Source: Bacillota bacterium | GTDB taxonomy: Bacteria; Bacillota; Clostridia; DSM-8532 | Reading direction: 5' to 3' | Length of the DNA: 64,000 nucleotides | Assembly: GCA_023415205.1 (NCBI GenBank) | Contig: JAEZLR010000020.1 | Coordinates: forward strand, 1-64,000 | The notes under the pieces: model-generated | Told to the model about the DNA's origin: nothing | What the model saw: only the letters and a program-made list of their open reading frames with translations | Databases searched by the model: none | Shown: piece by piece, positions 42,593-51,706 of the stretch | Layout: every line of letters begins with the position of its first letter | How positions within the stretch are numbered: the first letter of the stretch is position 1 | Program-made: the position numbers and the translations under genes

Positions 42593-43909
42593 ATGAATAA
42601 ACCGATTGATTTTGAAAAATATCAGAGACTTTTAGAGACGAGGAGCTTTGTCCGATACTCGGGTAAAGTTACCAAGGTGGTAGGTCTTACCATAGAAGCC
42701 GAGGGCCCCGAGACACATATCGGGGCCTTATGTCATATTCAGTCCCGTAACAACAAAACTGTTCTGGCCGAGGTGGTGGGCTTTAAGGAACGACAGGTGC
42801 TCTTGATGCCCATCGGGGATATGTCGGGGATAGGCCCGGGGAATCTGGTCATAGCGGCCGATAAGGATCTCGAAGTGGGGGTAGGCCCACACCTTCTGGG
42901 ACGAGTGCTGGATGGCTTGGGTCGACCCATGGACGATAAAGGGCCTATTGAGGTCGACCAGTATTATCCTGTCCAAAATATGCCTCCCAACCCTATGACC
43001 CGCCCCAGAATTCAGCAGATACTTCCTCTGGGTGTAAAATGCATTGACGGTCTTCTGACAGTGGGAAAAGGACAGCGTATGGGTATCTTTGCAGGAAGCG
43101 GCGTGGGCAAGAGTACCTTGATGGGAATGATCGCCCGGAATACAAAGGCTGATATCAATGTTATCGCCCTCATCGGTGAGCGGGGCCGTGAAGTCAGAGA
43201 TTTTTTGGAGAGAGATCTTGGAGAAGAGGGCCTTAAGCGATCGGTGGTTGTCATTGCCACCTCCGACCAGCCTGCTTTGATCCGTCTCAAGGGTGCTTTG
43301 GTGGCAACAGCCATCGCAGAGTATTTTAGGGATTGCGGTAAGGACGTTCTGCTTCTGATGGACTCCCTGACACGCTTTTCCATGGCTCAGCGAGAGATTG
43401 GGCTGGCTGTGGGAGAGCCTCCTGTTACACGGGGCTACACTCCGTCGGTCTATGCCCTGATGCCCAAACTCTTGGAGAGATCAGGCACCTCCAGCCAGGG
43501 ATCTATAACGGGTCTCTACTCTGTGCTTGTGGATGGCGACGATATGAATGAACCTATCACCGATACGGCGCGAGGCATTCTGGATGGTCATATTGCCCTA
43601 TCGCGTCAGCTTGCTCATCGGAATCATTATCCGGCCGTGGATGTTTTGGCCTCCATCAGCCGTGTCATGAACGATATTGTGGAAGACAGCCATAAAAAAA
43701 GCGCCAATGAGCTTCGTCGAAATCTTGCGGTTTATCGTGATGCAGAGGATCTTATTAATGTCGGCGCTTATGTTAAGGGCAGCAATCCCGCCATTGACAA
43801 GTCCATTGCTTTGAATCAGGGGATCAATGATTTTCTGACCCAGGGAACCTTTGAAAGGTTTACCTTTAACCAGACCGTTGAGCTTTTAAAGCAATCGGTA
43901 CAGGGTTAA
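42593..43909 (+). CDS. fliI: flagellum-specific ATP synthase/ATPase FliI
   Basis: The 438-residue hexameric ATPase that energises early substrate release at the export gate. Walker A GSGVGKSTL near 168, ALIGERGREVRDFLE near 195 and Walker B DVLLLMDSLTRFSMA near 250 are in order, as is PPVTRGYTPSVYALMPKLLERSG. Length and N-terminal beta barrel are standard. GGAAGG upstream of the ATG; FliH precedes it and FliJ follows. Confidence 0.96.
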   Translation: MNKPIDFEKYQRLLETRSFVRYSGKVTKVVGLTIEAEGPETHIGALCHIQSRNNKTVLAEVVGFKERQVLLMPIGDMSGIGPGNLVIAADKDLEVGVGPHLLGRVLDGLGRPMDDKGPIEVDQYYPVQNMPPNPMTRPRIQQILPLGVKCIDGLLTVGKGQRMGIFAGSGVGKSTLMGMIARNTKADINVIALIGERGREVRDFLERDLGEEGLKRSVVVIATSDQPALIRLKGALVATAIAEYFRDCGKDVLLLMDSLTRFSMAQREIGLAVGEPPVTRGYTPSVYALMPKLLERSGTSSQGSITGLYSVLVDGDDMNEPITDTARGILDGHIALSRQLAHRNHYPAVDVLASISRVMNDIVEDSHKKSANELRRNLAVYRDAEDLINVGAYVKGSNPAIDKSIALNQGINDFLTQGTFERFTFNQTVELLKQSVQG

Positions 43910-43955
43910 CTCGGGCAAATGCATCCGGTTAAAATAACAATAGGATGAGGGAGCT

Positions 43956-44411
43956 ATGCCGATTTTTAAGTTCCGTCTGGAGACCTTCTTAAACCTCAAG
44001 GAGCAATTTGAAAAGAATGCTAGAAATGAGCTTGGCCTTGCTGTGAAGAAATTAGAAGAGGAAAAGGCCAGGCTTTTGGACATTGTGGAGAAAATATCCG
44101 ACTCGACAGAGGATTTCAAACGTGCCTGCACAGGGATTATCCAGCCAGGGAAAATTAAGGAGCACAAAAATTTCATAGAGTATCTCAAAAAGGAGAAGCA
44201 AAGACAGGAGGCGAATGTTAAGCGGCAACAGCAAAATGTCGATAAAATCAGAGAAAGGCTCGTTGAGATTATGCGAGAAAGAAAGGTCCTGGAAAACTTG
44301 AAAGAAAAGGAGTTCCAGGAATATAAGAAGCAGGAAGAAAAGCAAGAGCAGCTACGTGTGGACGAGCTAGTAAGCTATAAGGAAGCTGCTAAAGTGGATA
44401 GTACCGGTTAA
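43956..44411 (+). CDS. fliJ: flagellar export protein FliJ
   Basis: A 151-residue, almost entirely helical coiled-coil protein (FKFRLETFLNLKEQFEKN at the start, QRQEANVKRQQQNVDKI in the middle) that sits in the FliI ring and links it to FlhA. It shows no other domain. GAGGGAG precedes the ATG. The position between fliI and the MotE-like gene is typical for Firmicutes. Confidence 0.9.
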   Translation: MPIFKFRLETFLNLKEQFEKNARNELGLAVKKLEEEKARLLDIVEKISDSTEDFKRACTGIIQPGKIKEHKNFIEYLKKEKQRQEANVKRQQQNVDKIRERLVEIMRERKVLENLKEKEFQEYKKQEEKQEQLRVDELVSYKEAAKVDSTG

Positions 44412-44423
44412 GGGAGATCATTC

Positions 44424-45242
44424 ATGGCAGAGAAACAGGTAAAAGAAGAAAAAACCTCGGAGCCCTCGAAAAACAACCGCAAGGAAAATCCCGGTGGATT
44501 CCTTCATGCCCTCCTTGTGGTATTTTTGTCTTTAGTAGTTGTTTTTTTGGTTTTTGCCGGGGTTTTTTATATTGCGATAAAAAACAATTTCAATGGTTTT
44601 GCATATATCGTTAAACCCCAATTTGAAAACCACCCTGTTTTAAAATGGGTCTTACCCGCCGAGCTTTTGCCCCAGGATCCTGATGATCCAAAGTACTTGA
44701 CAGAGAAGGAACTCCTAAAAAAGTATGAGGAGTACCGGGCAAAGGTCAGAGAATTGGAGAAAAACCTGAAAGAGGCTAATCAAACCCTGGAGGAACAAAA
44801 GAATAACGCTGAGAATACCAGTCAGGCCGCTATTGTTCTGGCTGAAAATCAAGAGGTTCTCGATAGGATCAAAGAAGAACAAGCCAACCTGGAGCAAGAG
44901 AAAAAGACTTTTTCGGAGTTAATCGCCAGTGCTGATAGGGCGGCCTTCCAAGAGTATTTTGCTAAAGTGGATAAAGCCACGGCAGAGGCCATCTACAAAG
45001 AAGTGGTGACCCAGGAAGTGCTTAATGAGCAAAAGCTTCTACAGGCCAAGCCCTTTTCATTAATGAGCCCGGAAAGCGCGGCCAGTGTTCTGACCGAACT
45101 TTATGCCAAGGATGAGGAAACCCTCATGGACATTTTCCAAGGCCTCAAAGCCAATGCGGCGGCACTGATCCTGGAAAAGATGGATGCCAAGACCGCCGCA
45201 GAAATTACGAAGCTGCTTGCCGACCGAACACAGGGTCGTTAA
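44424..45242 (+). CDS. MgtE-N/MotE-like flagellar protein (YlxF type)
   Basis: A 272-residue protein with one membrane helix at about 28-52, an acidic coiled coil (about 90-165) and a C-terminal MgtE-N-like domain (SLMSPESAASVLTELYAKDEETLMDIFQGLKAN, partly quoted for the family). It matches the YlxF/MotE group encoded between fliJ and fliK, in other bacteria a stator or assembly chaperone. In Firmicutes its function is poorly defined. GGGAGATC precedes the ATG. Confidence 0.8.
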   Translation: MAEKQVKEEKTSEPSKNNRKENPGGFLHALLVVFLSLVVVFLVFAGVFYIAIKNNFNGFAYIVKPQFENHPVLKWVLPAELLPQDPDDPKYLTEKELLKKYEEYRAKVRELEKNLKEANQTLEEQKNNAENTSQAAIVLAENQEVLDRIKEEQANLEQEKKTFSELIASADRAAFQEYFAKVDKATAEAIYKEVVTQEVLNEQKLLQAKPFSLMSPESAASVLTELYAKDEETLMDIFQGLKANAAALILEKMDAKTAAEITKLLADRTQGR

Positions 45243-45280
45243 GCATAGAGATTAATAATAACCCGGAAGGAGGTGAAAAT

Positions 45281-46831
45281 GTGATACAAAGTAATCTTAT
45301 GAGTGCAATGGTTCTATTAAGCCCTAAAACAGGCGATCTTGCTGCAAGGAATCTGTCCCGCACTGTCGACCAAAAGGATGACACCTTTATGAACATGCTC
45401 AATGAAAGGCTCCAAGCCAGAACAGGCTCCGACAGTGTTAAGAACAGGCCAGTACAAAAGGCTGAGGTTTTTGAGGATAAGAATAATACCGATGCTACCA
45501 AGAGCACGGAATCCAAGGCTTCGACCCAATCGGCCCCCACTAAGGAAACCCGGGAGACCAAGCCCGAGGAAGCTTCAAAGGCGACGAAGGAGATTGATGA
45601 CAAGGAAGCCCAGCCAAATGCCGCAGAGAATAGGGAAGAGACGGAGGAGACCCTATCTACCCTTGAAAGCTTGGTGGCCTTGTTGGAAGACCTCATGGCA
45701 CAGCTGCAGGTAAAAACTGTGGAGGCTGAACCTGTTGAGAGTTCCTTCCAGCTTGAAGCACTATGGGGCGGGAATCAAGAAGTAGACCCCGCCGAACTTC
45801 TTAAGGCATTGCTTGAGGGCAACACCGAAAAGCTTAAAAGCCTTCTTGAAAACCTGGATGGGAGCGCAAAGACCCATGAATTCCAAAGCCTATTAAAAGG
45901 AATTGAGGAGCTCATAAACAAGCTCGTTGCTGAACAGGGAGAGGGTGAAAGTCTCTTTAAGCTGACCTATGGGGATGCGATGGAGGGAGCTTCCAGAGAG
46001 GAGCTTATTACTCAGCTCAAGGAACAGGCCAATGAAATGATCAGCAGGCTTAAGGAAAAGATCAACACCCTCAGGCAGAGCCTTGACCAGCCCACTGAAG
46101 AATCGGCTGCGGAAGGGGTATCCGTCATATCCACTGACCCACAGGATATGGGACAGTCCTTGGAGGAAAGCGCCTTGGAAAAGCCCAGAGAGGGTAAGGA
46201 GGCCAAGGTTGAGCAAAAAGAAAGCCACTCGGAAGAAAATCAGGTGGTTCATTCTCACAAGGGACTTAACCAGGCCGAGAGTACCCCTGAGCTCAAGGAT
46301 GCAGCTAGTCCAGAAGCCATGATTGCTGATAATAGCGGCAAGCCCATAAGCATTCAGACCGACAAAGTAATAAAAAATACGCTTCCTTTAGCTGAGAAGC
46401 CCATGTCCCAGGCGGTGACCAATCAGGTCATGATGAAGGTGAAGCTCATGGCAGGAGAGAACAAGCAGGAAATGGAGATGCAGTTGAAGCCCGAGAGCCT
46501 CGGTAAGCTTTCCCTGAAGATCATCCACGAGCGCGGAGAGGTCTTGGCCAAGATCACTGCTGAGAACGAGCAGGTCAAAGGGGTTCTTGAAAGCAATATG
46601 CAGCTTTTGAAGGATGCTCTGGAAAAAAACGGTTTTACAGTTCAAAGCCTTAGCGTATCGGTAGGCAACGGCAACGATAAGGGCAGGGCCAACCAGGACT
46701 TCCAAGGGCAAAGATCCTCCGGTACTAAGAATACCGAAGGGATACAAGCATCGACAAGGGTCACGGAGCCTATTTACACCTCATCCCGCGACTATTATGA
46801 TCAGAGCTCGCAGATTAATCTCACCGCTTAA
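45281..46831 (+). CDS. fliK: flagellar hook-length control protein FliK
   Basis: A 516-residue secreted ruler that measures hook length and switches export specificity. The long N-terminal and middle part is acidic and low in complexity (rich in Glu, Ser, Ala, Lys) as in other FliK proteins. The conserved C-terminal domain starts near 385 (MKVKLMAGENKQEMEMQLKP, then LGKLSLKIIHERGEVLAKIT) and ends with a Gly/Asn-rich stretch. GTG 45281 follows GGAGGTGAAAAT. flgD is next. Confidence 0.9.
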   Translation: MIQSNLMSAMVLLSPKTGDLAARNLSRTVDQKDDTFMNMLNERLQARTGSDSVKNRPVQKAEVFEDKNNTDATKSTESKASTQSAPTKETRETKPEEASKATKEIDDKEAQPNAAENREETEETLSTLESLVALLEDLMAQLQVKTVEAEPVESSFQLEALWGGNQEVDPAELLKALLEGNTEKLKSLLENLDGSAKTHEFQSLLKGIEELINKLVAEQGEGESLFKLTYGDAMEGASREELITQLKEQANEMISRLKEKINTLRQSLDQPTEESAAEGVSVISTDPQDMGQSLEESALEKPREGKEAKVEQKESHSEENQVVHSHKGLNQAESTPELKDAASPEAMIADNSGKPISIQTDKVIKNTLPLAEKPMSQAVTNQVMMKVKLMAGENKQEMEMQLKPESLGKLSLKIIHERGEVLAKITAENEQVKGVLESNMQLLKDALEKNGFTVQSLSVSVGNGNDKGRANQDFQGQRSSGTKNTEGIQASTRVTEPIYTSSRDYYDQSSQINLTA

Positions 46832-46854
46832 TTTTAAGAGAAAGGAGTGACAGT

Positions 46855-47796
46855 ATGACAGATGTATCAAGCGTAGGAACCACCAAGACCATTGAACAGA
46901 TTATTGAATCCCAGAGCAAGTCGTCCACTGAAACCCGCAATACCGGGGAGTTGGGCAAGGATGATTTTCTTAAGCTTCTCATCACCCAGGTGCAGAATCA
47001 GGATCCTATGAACCCCACTACAGACACGGACTTTATCGCACAAATGGCACAGTTCAGCGCGCTGGAGCAAATGCAGAACCTCAACCAGTCCTTTTCAGCA
47101 TCCATGGGGTTTTCTATGATGGGTAAGTACATCAATGCTCAGGTGACCGATGAAACCACCGGAGAAGTGAAATATGTCTCAGGGCGGGTGGATATGGTCC
47201 GAATGAACGGCGGCAAGGCCTATGCCCTTGTGGGTAGCGAAGAAGTTTTACTGGAGGATATCACAGAGGTCTCCGACGACAACATGGATGTGGGAGGAAG
47301 CGTCACGGATTACAGCGGTATTATCGGAATGCTCGGTAAGGCCACTATTACCAACGCCGATGGCAAGACCAATACCATAGAAGGCATCATTTCTTCCATC
47401 ACCAAGGAGAAGGACGGTGTCTATGCTAACCTGGATGAACTGGAAATCAAGCCCTACCGTCTGGATATCGGTTCCTTTGCCAGTGAAGAGGAATATGTCA
47501 ACGCCATGATTGGCAAAGAGGTAACCCTTCGTTTCAGGAATAGTGCCGGAGCGGAATTCAAAATTACCGGTACGTTGCGGTCAGGCTATATGGGAGAAGA
47601 TGGTGAGCTGCGTCTTGTACTGGACGGCATTAAGGTGCCCGCAGGCACGATTTACTCTACCAAGCGGATTGATCTTCTTTCAACGGAGCAGATGCTTTTA
47701 AATGAGATTTTGAAGGAACTTAAGAAGCAAAGTCCTTCCACTGGCGAAACTGAGCCTGATGGAGGCGTAGAAACCGGCGAGACCACCGAAGATTAA
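46855..47796 (+). CDS. flgD: flagellar hook capping protein FlgD
   Basis: A 313-residue scaffolding cap for hook assembly. The N-terminal capping segment is clear (GKDDFLKLLITQVQNQDPMN, then TDFIAQMAQFSALEQMQNL), followed by Ig-like and Tudor-like domains and a long acidic C-terminal tail. The protein is longer than the 220-240 residues usual for FlgD, because of repeated SH3-like segments (about 100-280). AAGGAG precedes the ATG. Confidence 0.94.
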   Translation: MTDVSSVGTTKTIEQIIESQSKSSTETRNTGELGKDDFLKLLITQVQNQDPMNPTTDTDFIAQMAQFSALEQMQNLNQSFSASMGFSMMGKYINAQVTDETTGEVKYVSGRVDMVRMNGGKAYALVGSEEVLLEDITEVSDDNMDVGGSVTDYSGIIGMLGKATITNADGKTNTIEGIISSITKEKDGVYANLDELEIKPYRLDIGSFASEEEYVNAMIGKEVTLRFRNSAGAEFKITGTLRSGYMGEDGELRLVLDGIKVPAGTIYSTKRIDLLSTEQMLLNEILKELKKQSPSTGETEPDGGVETGETTED

Positions 47797-47817
47797 AAAT
47801 GGGGGAGGACAAAGAAT

Positions 47818-48204
47818 ATGAACATTAATCAGCGCCCCATTACAAGCATTCATCAGGTGGCCGTACCCACCAAACCGGTATCAAAAACCCAGACCCAGGA
47901 AACCGTGACCGACTTTTCCAGTATTTTAGGGGAGAAGCTTTCCGAGGGAAGAGAAGTCAAAATGTCCAAGCATGCGGCCATGAGGCTGGAAGCCCGGAAT
48001 ATCAATTTGGATGGTGCTTCCATGGAAAGGCTTAAAAATGCAGTGGACAAGGCTTCTCAAAAAGGTGTCAGGGATACGCTGGTGGTTATGGATCAGGTGG
48101 CCTTTGTGGTGAATGTCAATGCCAGAACAGTGGTGACCGCAGTCAACCAGAGTGAACTAAAAGACAACGTCTTTACCAACATCGACGGTGCGGTGTTCAC
48201 TTGA
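47818..48204 (+). CDS. flagellar operon protein, TIGR02530 type
   Basis: A 128-residue protein of the small family encoded between flgD and flgE in many Firmicutes. The core is EVKMSKHAAMRLEARNINLDGASMERLKNA (quoted in part) and DTLVVMDQVAFVVNVNARTVVTAV. It has no membrane segment; a role in hook assembly is inferred from its position only. GGGGGAGG precedes the ATG. A 127-base gap with two hairpins separates it from flgE. Confidence 0.85.
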   Translation: MNINQRPITSIHQVAVPTKPVSKTQTQETVTDFSSILGEKLSEGREVKMSKHAAMRLEARNINLDGASMERLKNAVDKASQKGVRDTLVVMDQVAFVVNVNARTVVTAVNQSELKDNVFTNIDGAVFT

Positions 48205-48256
48205 GGGACTTACTTACAACAGAATATTTGCCGATAATTATTTTAAGTCAACGAAA

Positions 48257-48307
48257 AACAGCCGGACCCACCGGGAGGCTGTTCGCTCCTGAACGACAGA
48301 CGGAGCG
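48257..48307 (+). promoter_or_regulatory. two hairpins between the TIGR02530 gene and flgE
   Basis: AACAGCC (48257-48263) pairs with GGCTGTT (48277-48283), with inner CGG/CCG contacts; immediately after, CGCTCC (48284-48289) pairs with GGAGCG (48302-48307). No T-run follows, so it is not an ordinary terminator. It lies about ten bases before the flgE ribosome binding site. Confidence 0.5.
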
Positions 48308-48331
48308 AAGACTTTAGGGAGGTTGATTTTT

Positions 48332-49780
48332 ATGATGATGTCCATGTTTTCAAGCGTTTCTGGCTTGAAGGCTCATCAAACCCGTATGGACGTAATTGGT
48401 AACAATATTGCCAACGTCAATACCGTCGGCTTCAAAGGAAGCCGTGCCACTTTTCAGGAAATCTTTTCACAGACCCTTTCATCCGCCGGCTCACCCGATG
48501 CCCTATCAGGCCGGGGCGGTACCAACCCCATGCAGATTGGTCTGGGTATGGACGTGGGTGCCATTGATATCCAGATGGGCCGTGGCAGCGTCCAAAGAAC
48601 AGAGAGCCCCACCGACCTGTCCATAGAAGGAGAGGGTTTTTTCATCGTAAGTAACGGCAATGAAGGCTCCTACAATTTTACCCGTGCAGGTAATTTTTCC
48701 ATTGATAAGCAGGGCAATTTGGTAACGTCCTCAGGTCAGAATGTGTATGGCTGGATGAAATACTCCTATGGCGACAATGGCTATGAATTTGACACCCAGG
48801 AGCCCATCAGCGCCATCAATCTTTATGAGGATCCCTATAACATGAGCAAGCGTATTATTGCTGCAAAAGTGACGACAGAAGCCGTGCTGTCAGGGAATCT
48901 GGATTCCACCGAAGCTCCTGTCGGCGGCTATACCGGCTCGGTAAAAGGGACGGCAACTCTCAATACGCTACCCTTTGACGCCGTTGGTCCCGATGGAACA
49001 GCCACGGGGGCACCGGACGGTATCCCAGACGGGGGTGCCGGCACAACCAATTATGCTCCGCATTTTACTGTGCCCATCAATGTCTATGATGTCCTGGGTA
49101 ACGAGTATAAGATTAATGTAAAGTTTTGGAAAAACTTTACTGACACCTCGGGAACTTCACCGGAAACTTCCTGGTACTATACTGTGGATGGAGGGAATAA
49201 TGCCACGGCTACCTCAGCTAGCGGCTTTATCAAGTTTGACTCTTCAGGTAAGATTATCACGGATGAAAACACCGATTTTAATGTAAAGCCTGAGATCACC
49301 CTGATACCATCTCCGGCAACAGGAGCAGAGGAATTTACTTTTAGCATCAATCTGGAGCAGCTCTCCATGTATGCCGATGATTCTTCGGTTAAAACCACCC
49401 GTGTTGACGGATATCCACCCGGAACCCTGGTGACCTTCAGCGTCGGAGGTGACGGAATTATCACCGGTGTTTATGATAATGGCCGCCAGCAGCCACTGGG
49501 TCAGGTAGCCCTGGCTACCTTTGAGAATCCCGCTGGTCTCCAAAAGGCAGGCTCCAATGAATTTGTCCAGACCACCAACTCCGGTGACTTTAAGATTGGT
49601 AAACAGCCCGGTAAGGATGGTGCGGGAACACTAGTGCCCGGTACCCTTGAAATGTCCAATGTGGACCTTGCCAAGCAGTTTACCGAAATGATCGTTACTC
49701 AGAGAGGTTTTCAGGCCAACAGCCGAGTGATGACCACCTCGGATGAAATTCTACAGGAGCTTTCCAATATGAAACGATAA
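48332..49780 (+). CDS. flgE: flagellar hook protein FlgE
   Basis: A 482-residue hook subunit. N-terminal export and polymerisation segment (MFSSVSGLKAHQTRMDVIGN, then NIANVNTVGFKGSRATFQEI) and C-terminal QFTEMIVTQRGFQANSRVMT are diagnostic. The middle domains D1/D2 are variable. ATG 48332 lies ten bases after GGAGG; ATG 48335 is close, and an in-frame TTG at 48323 overlaps the site. A rho-independent terminator follows inside the operon. Confidence 0.95.
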   Translation: MMMSMFSSVSGLKAHQTRMDVIGNNIANVNTVGFKGSRATFQEIFSQTLSSAGSPDALSGRGGTNPMQIGLGMDVGAIDIQMGRGSVQRTESPTDLSIEGEGFFIVSNGNEGSYNFTRAGNFSIDKQGNLVTSSGQNVYGWMKYSYGDNGYEFDTQEPISAINLYEDPYNMSKRIIAAKVTTEAVLSGNLDSTEAPVGGYTGSVKGTATLNTLPFDAVGPDGTATGAPDGIPDGGAGTTNYAPHFTVPINVYDVLGNEYKINVKFWKNFTDTSGTSPETSWYYTVDGGNNATATSASGFIKFDSSGKIITDENTDFNVKPEITLIPSPATGAEEFTFSINLEQLSMYADDSSVKTTRVDGYPPGTLVTFSVGGDGIITGVYDNGRQQPLGQVALATFENPAGLQKAGSNEFVQTTNSGDFKIGKQPGKDGAGTLVPGTLEMSNVDLAKQFTEMIVTQRGFQANSRVMTTSDEILQELSNMKR

Positions 49781-49793
49781 GCTTAACTAAAGT

Positions 49794-49825
49794 GGGGTAG
49801 GAAGCTCACCTACCCCCCTATTTTT
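49794..49825 (+). terminator. intrinsic terminator inside the fla operon, after flgE
   Basis: GGGGTAGG and CCTACCCC pair in a perfect 8-bp stem with a seven-base loop, then CCCTATTTTTAATT. It would reduce transcription of flbD and later genes from the flgB promoter. Confidence 0.8.
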
Positions 49826-49897
49826 AATTCCATGAAAAACCAGCGATGTTATCTGTGTAGCTTGTAATGTTAAGCGAAACGATAGGAGGGGATTCTT

Positions 49898-50122
49898 TTG
49901 ATTACTGTCACACGGTTCAATAAGACCCAATTTGTTATTAACTCAGAATGGATAGAAACGATTGAGGCCACACCGGATACCGTTATCACCCTCACCAACG
50001 GAAAGAAATTTGTTGTTTCGGAGACGGTTGATGATGTCATTCGCCGGGTGGTAGAATATAAGCAGAATACCTTCTTTCTCAACAGAGTAATTAATACATC
50101 TGCGCAAAATGACGATAAATGA
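49898..50122 (+). CDS. flbD: flagellar protein FlbD
   Basis: A 74-residue soluble protein of the FlbD family (MITVTRFNKTQFVINSEWIE, then TNGKKFVVSETVDDVIRRVV), conserved in Firmicutes fla operons between flgE and the stator or fliL genes. Function is not known beyond motility. TTG 49898 lies after GGAGGGGATTCT. motA and motB, often next in clostridia, are absent, so fliL follows directly. Confidence 0.88.
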   Translation: MITVTRFNKTQFVINSEWIETIEATPDTVITLTNGKKFVVSETVDDVIRRVVEYKQNTFFLNRVINTSAQNDDK

Positions 50123-50156
50123 CATAGAATCAATCGATAAAAAGGGAGTGTAACTT

Positions 50157-50702
50157 TTGCAGGGAAAGACTTTATACACCATCTTGCTTTCTATTATAGC
50201 AGTGCTGACACTGGCTCTAGCCGTGTTGGTGATCTTTTTGTTCACCACCTTCAACAGCGGAAAGGTAGATCCGGAGAAAAACCCTACGACGGGACGCGTG
50301 GTTCCATTGGAAGAACAAATTCAAGTGAATCTCTATGCGGTTGGTAGCGATGACAAAACCGGAAAAGCAGGGGAGGAAGTCTTTGTCCTTAAAGAATCAA
50401 AAGAGCACCCCAACAGCTTCCTCATGACCTCTATAACCCTTGTCTATGATGGAGGGACGGAAAAGGAGAAAGTTGCGGAGGCAAGGAAGGCCCTTTTTGA
50501 AAAGACCTATTTAGGTGAACTTAAAGAGGCGACCATTGAGTATTTTGCAAGCAAAACCTACGAGGATATAAAAGCCGACAATGCCATGCAACTGGCACGA
50601 GACTCTCTATTAGAAATCTATAGTAATATTATCAGTGAGAACCCTGATGAAAAGATTATTTTAAAAGTTGTGTTTGAAAAATGGATTCCCCAGTCCCAGT
50701 AG
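50157..50702 (+). CDS. fliL: flagellar basal body-associated protein FliL
   Basis: A 181-residue single-pass membrane protein (helix at about 10-32) with an external FliL domain (EEVFVLKESKEHPNSFLMTS and ATIEYFASKTYEDIKADNAM). It surrounds or stabilises the stator. The start is TTG 50157 after AAAGGGAGTG. It lies between flbD and fliM as in Bacillus. Confidence 0.88.
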   Translation: MQGKTLYTILLSIIAVLTLALAVLVIFLFTTFNSGKVDPEKNPTTGRVVPLEEQIQVNLYAVGSDDKTGKAGEEVFVLKESKEHPNSFLMTSITLVYDGGTEKEKVAEARKALFEKTYLGELKEATIEYFASKTYEDIKADNAMQLARDSLLEIYSNIISENPDEKIILKVVFEKWIPQSQ

Positions 50703-50719
50703 CTTAAGGAGTGAGATAA

Positions 50720-51706
50720 GTGGGTGATATACTTTCCCAAAATGAAATAGATAGCCTGCTTCAACAGCTCAATACCGGAGAGCTTGATGTTAAGGAATTC
50801 AGCAAGGATACGGGTGAAAAGAAGGTTCGTAACCATGATTTTCGCCGTCCCAGTAAATTTGCAAAGGATCATATCAGGACCCTCCAGATTATTAATGAAA
50901 ACTATGCCCGGCTTGTGACCAACTTCCTTTCGGGCTATTTAAGAACCCTTGTACAGGTGGATGTGCAGACGGTTCAGGCTCTGCAGTATTCAGAGTTCAC
51001 CAACTCCATCGCCAACCCTGCCGTTTTGGGAATTGTTAATTTCAATCCCTTGCCGGGTTCCATCATCATAGAGATTAACCCCGCCATTGCTTACTCGCTG
51101 ATCGATCGGATTCTTGGCGGCAGGGGCTTTTCCATGGATAAGGTCAGGGGATTTACCGAGATTGAAATTGCCATACTCATGCGTATCATTTCGCAGATGC
51201 TGGGTCTTATGCGGGAACCCTGGGAAAACGTCACCAAGATCAATCCCTCTCTGGACCGCATTGAAACCAATGCCCAATTTGCCCAACTCATGTCACCCAA
51301 TGAAATGGTTGCCCTGGTGACCTTTATTGCCAAGATTGGGGATGTTGAGGGCCTTTTGAATATCTGTATCCCCCATATGGTGGTGGAGCCCGTGATGACA
51401 AAGCTGACCACGAAGCTATGGTTTTCTCTCATAGAGAAGGGATCTACCGAGGAAAGCAGGAAATCCATTGAGCTTAAAGTGGAGGATACCAAAATCCCCA
51501 TATCGGCGGTATTGGGACGAACCTCCGTGTCAGTGCATGATTTTCTCATGCTACAGCAGGGGGATGTTCTTCCGCTGGACACTTATGTGGATGGTAAAAT
51601 AGAAGTCATTGTGGGAAATATGCTGAAATTCTACGGAAAACCCGGCGCACGTAATAAGAAGGTCGCTGTCAAGATTACCGATATTATCCGAGAGGAGGAA
51701 GATTAA
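50720..51706 (+). CDS. fliM: flagellar motor switch protein FliM
   Basis: A 328-residue middle C-ring subunit. The N-terminal peptide LSQNEIDSLLQQL binds phosphorylated CheY. The middle CheC-like domain lacks catalytic residues and the C-terminal SpoA domain (VSVHDFLMLQQGDVLPLDTYV) binds FliY. RPSKFAKDHIRTLQIINENY is a family signature. GTG 50720 follows AAGGAGTG. The stop shares TAATG with fliY. Confidence 0.95.
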   Translation: MGDILSQNEIDSLLQQLNTGELDVKEFSKDTGEKKVRNHDFRRPSKFAKDHIRTLQIINENYARLVTNFLSGYLRTLVQVDVQTVQALQYSEFTNSIANPAVLGIVNFNPLPGSIIIEINPAIAYSLIDRILGGRGFSMDKVRGFTEIEIAILMRIISQMLGLMREPWENVTKINPSLDRIETNAQFAQLMSPNEMVALVTFIAKIGDVEGLLNICIPHMVVEPVMTKLTTKLWFSLIEKGSTEESRKSIELKVEDTKIPISAVLGRTSVSVHDFLMLQQGDVLPLDTYVDGKIEVIVGNMLKFYGKPGARNKKVAVKITDIIREEED

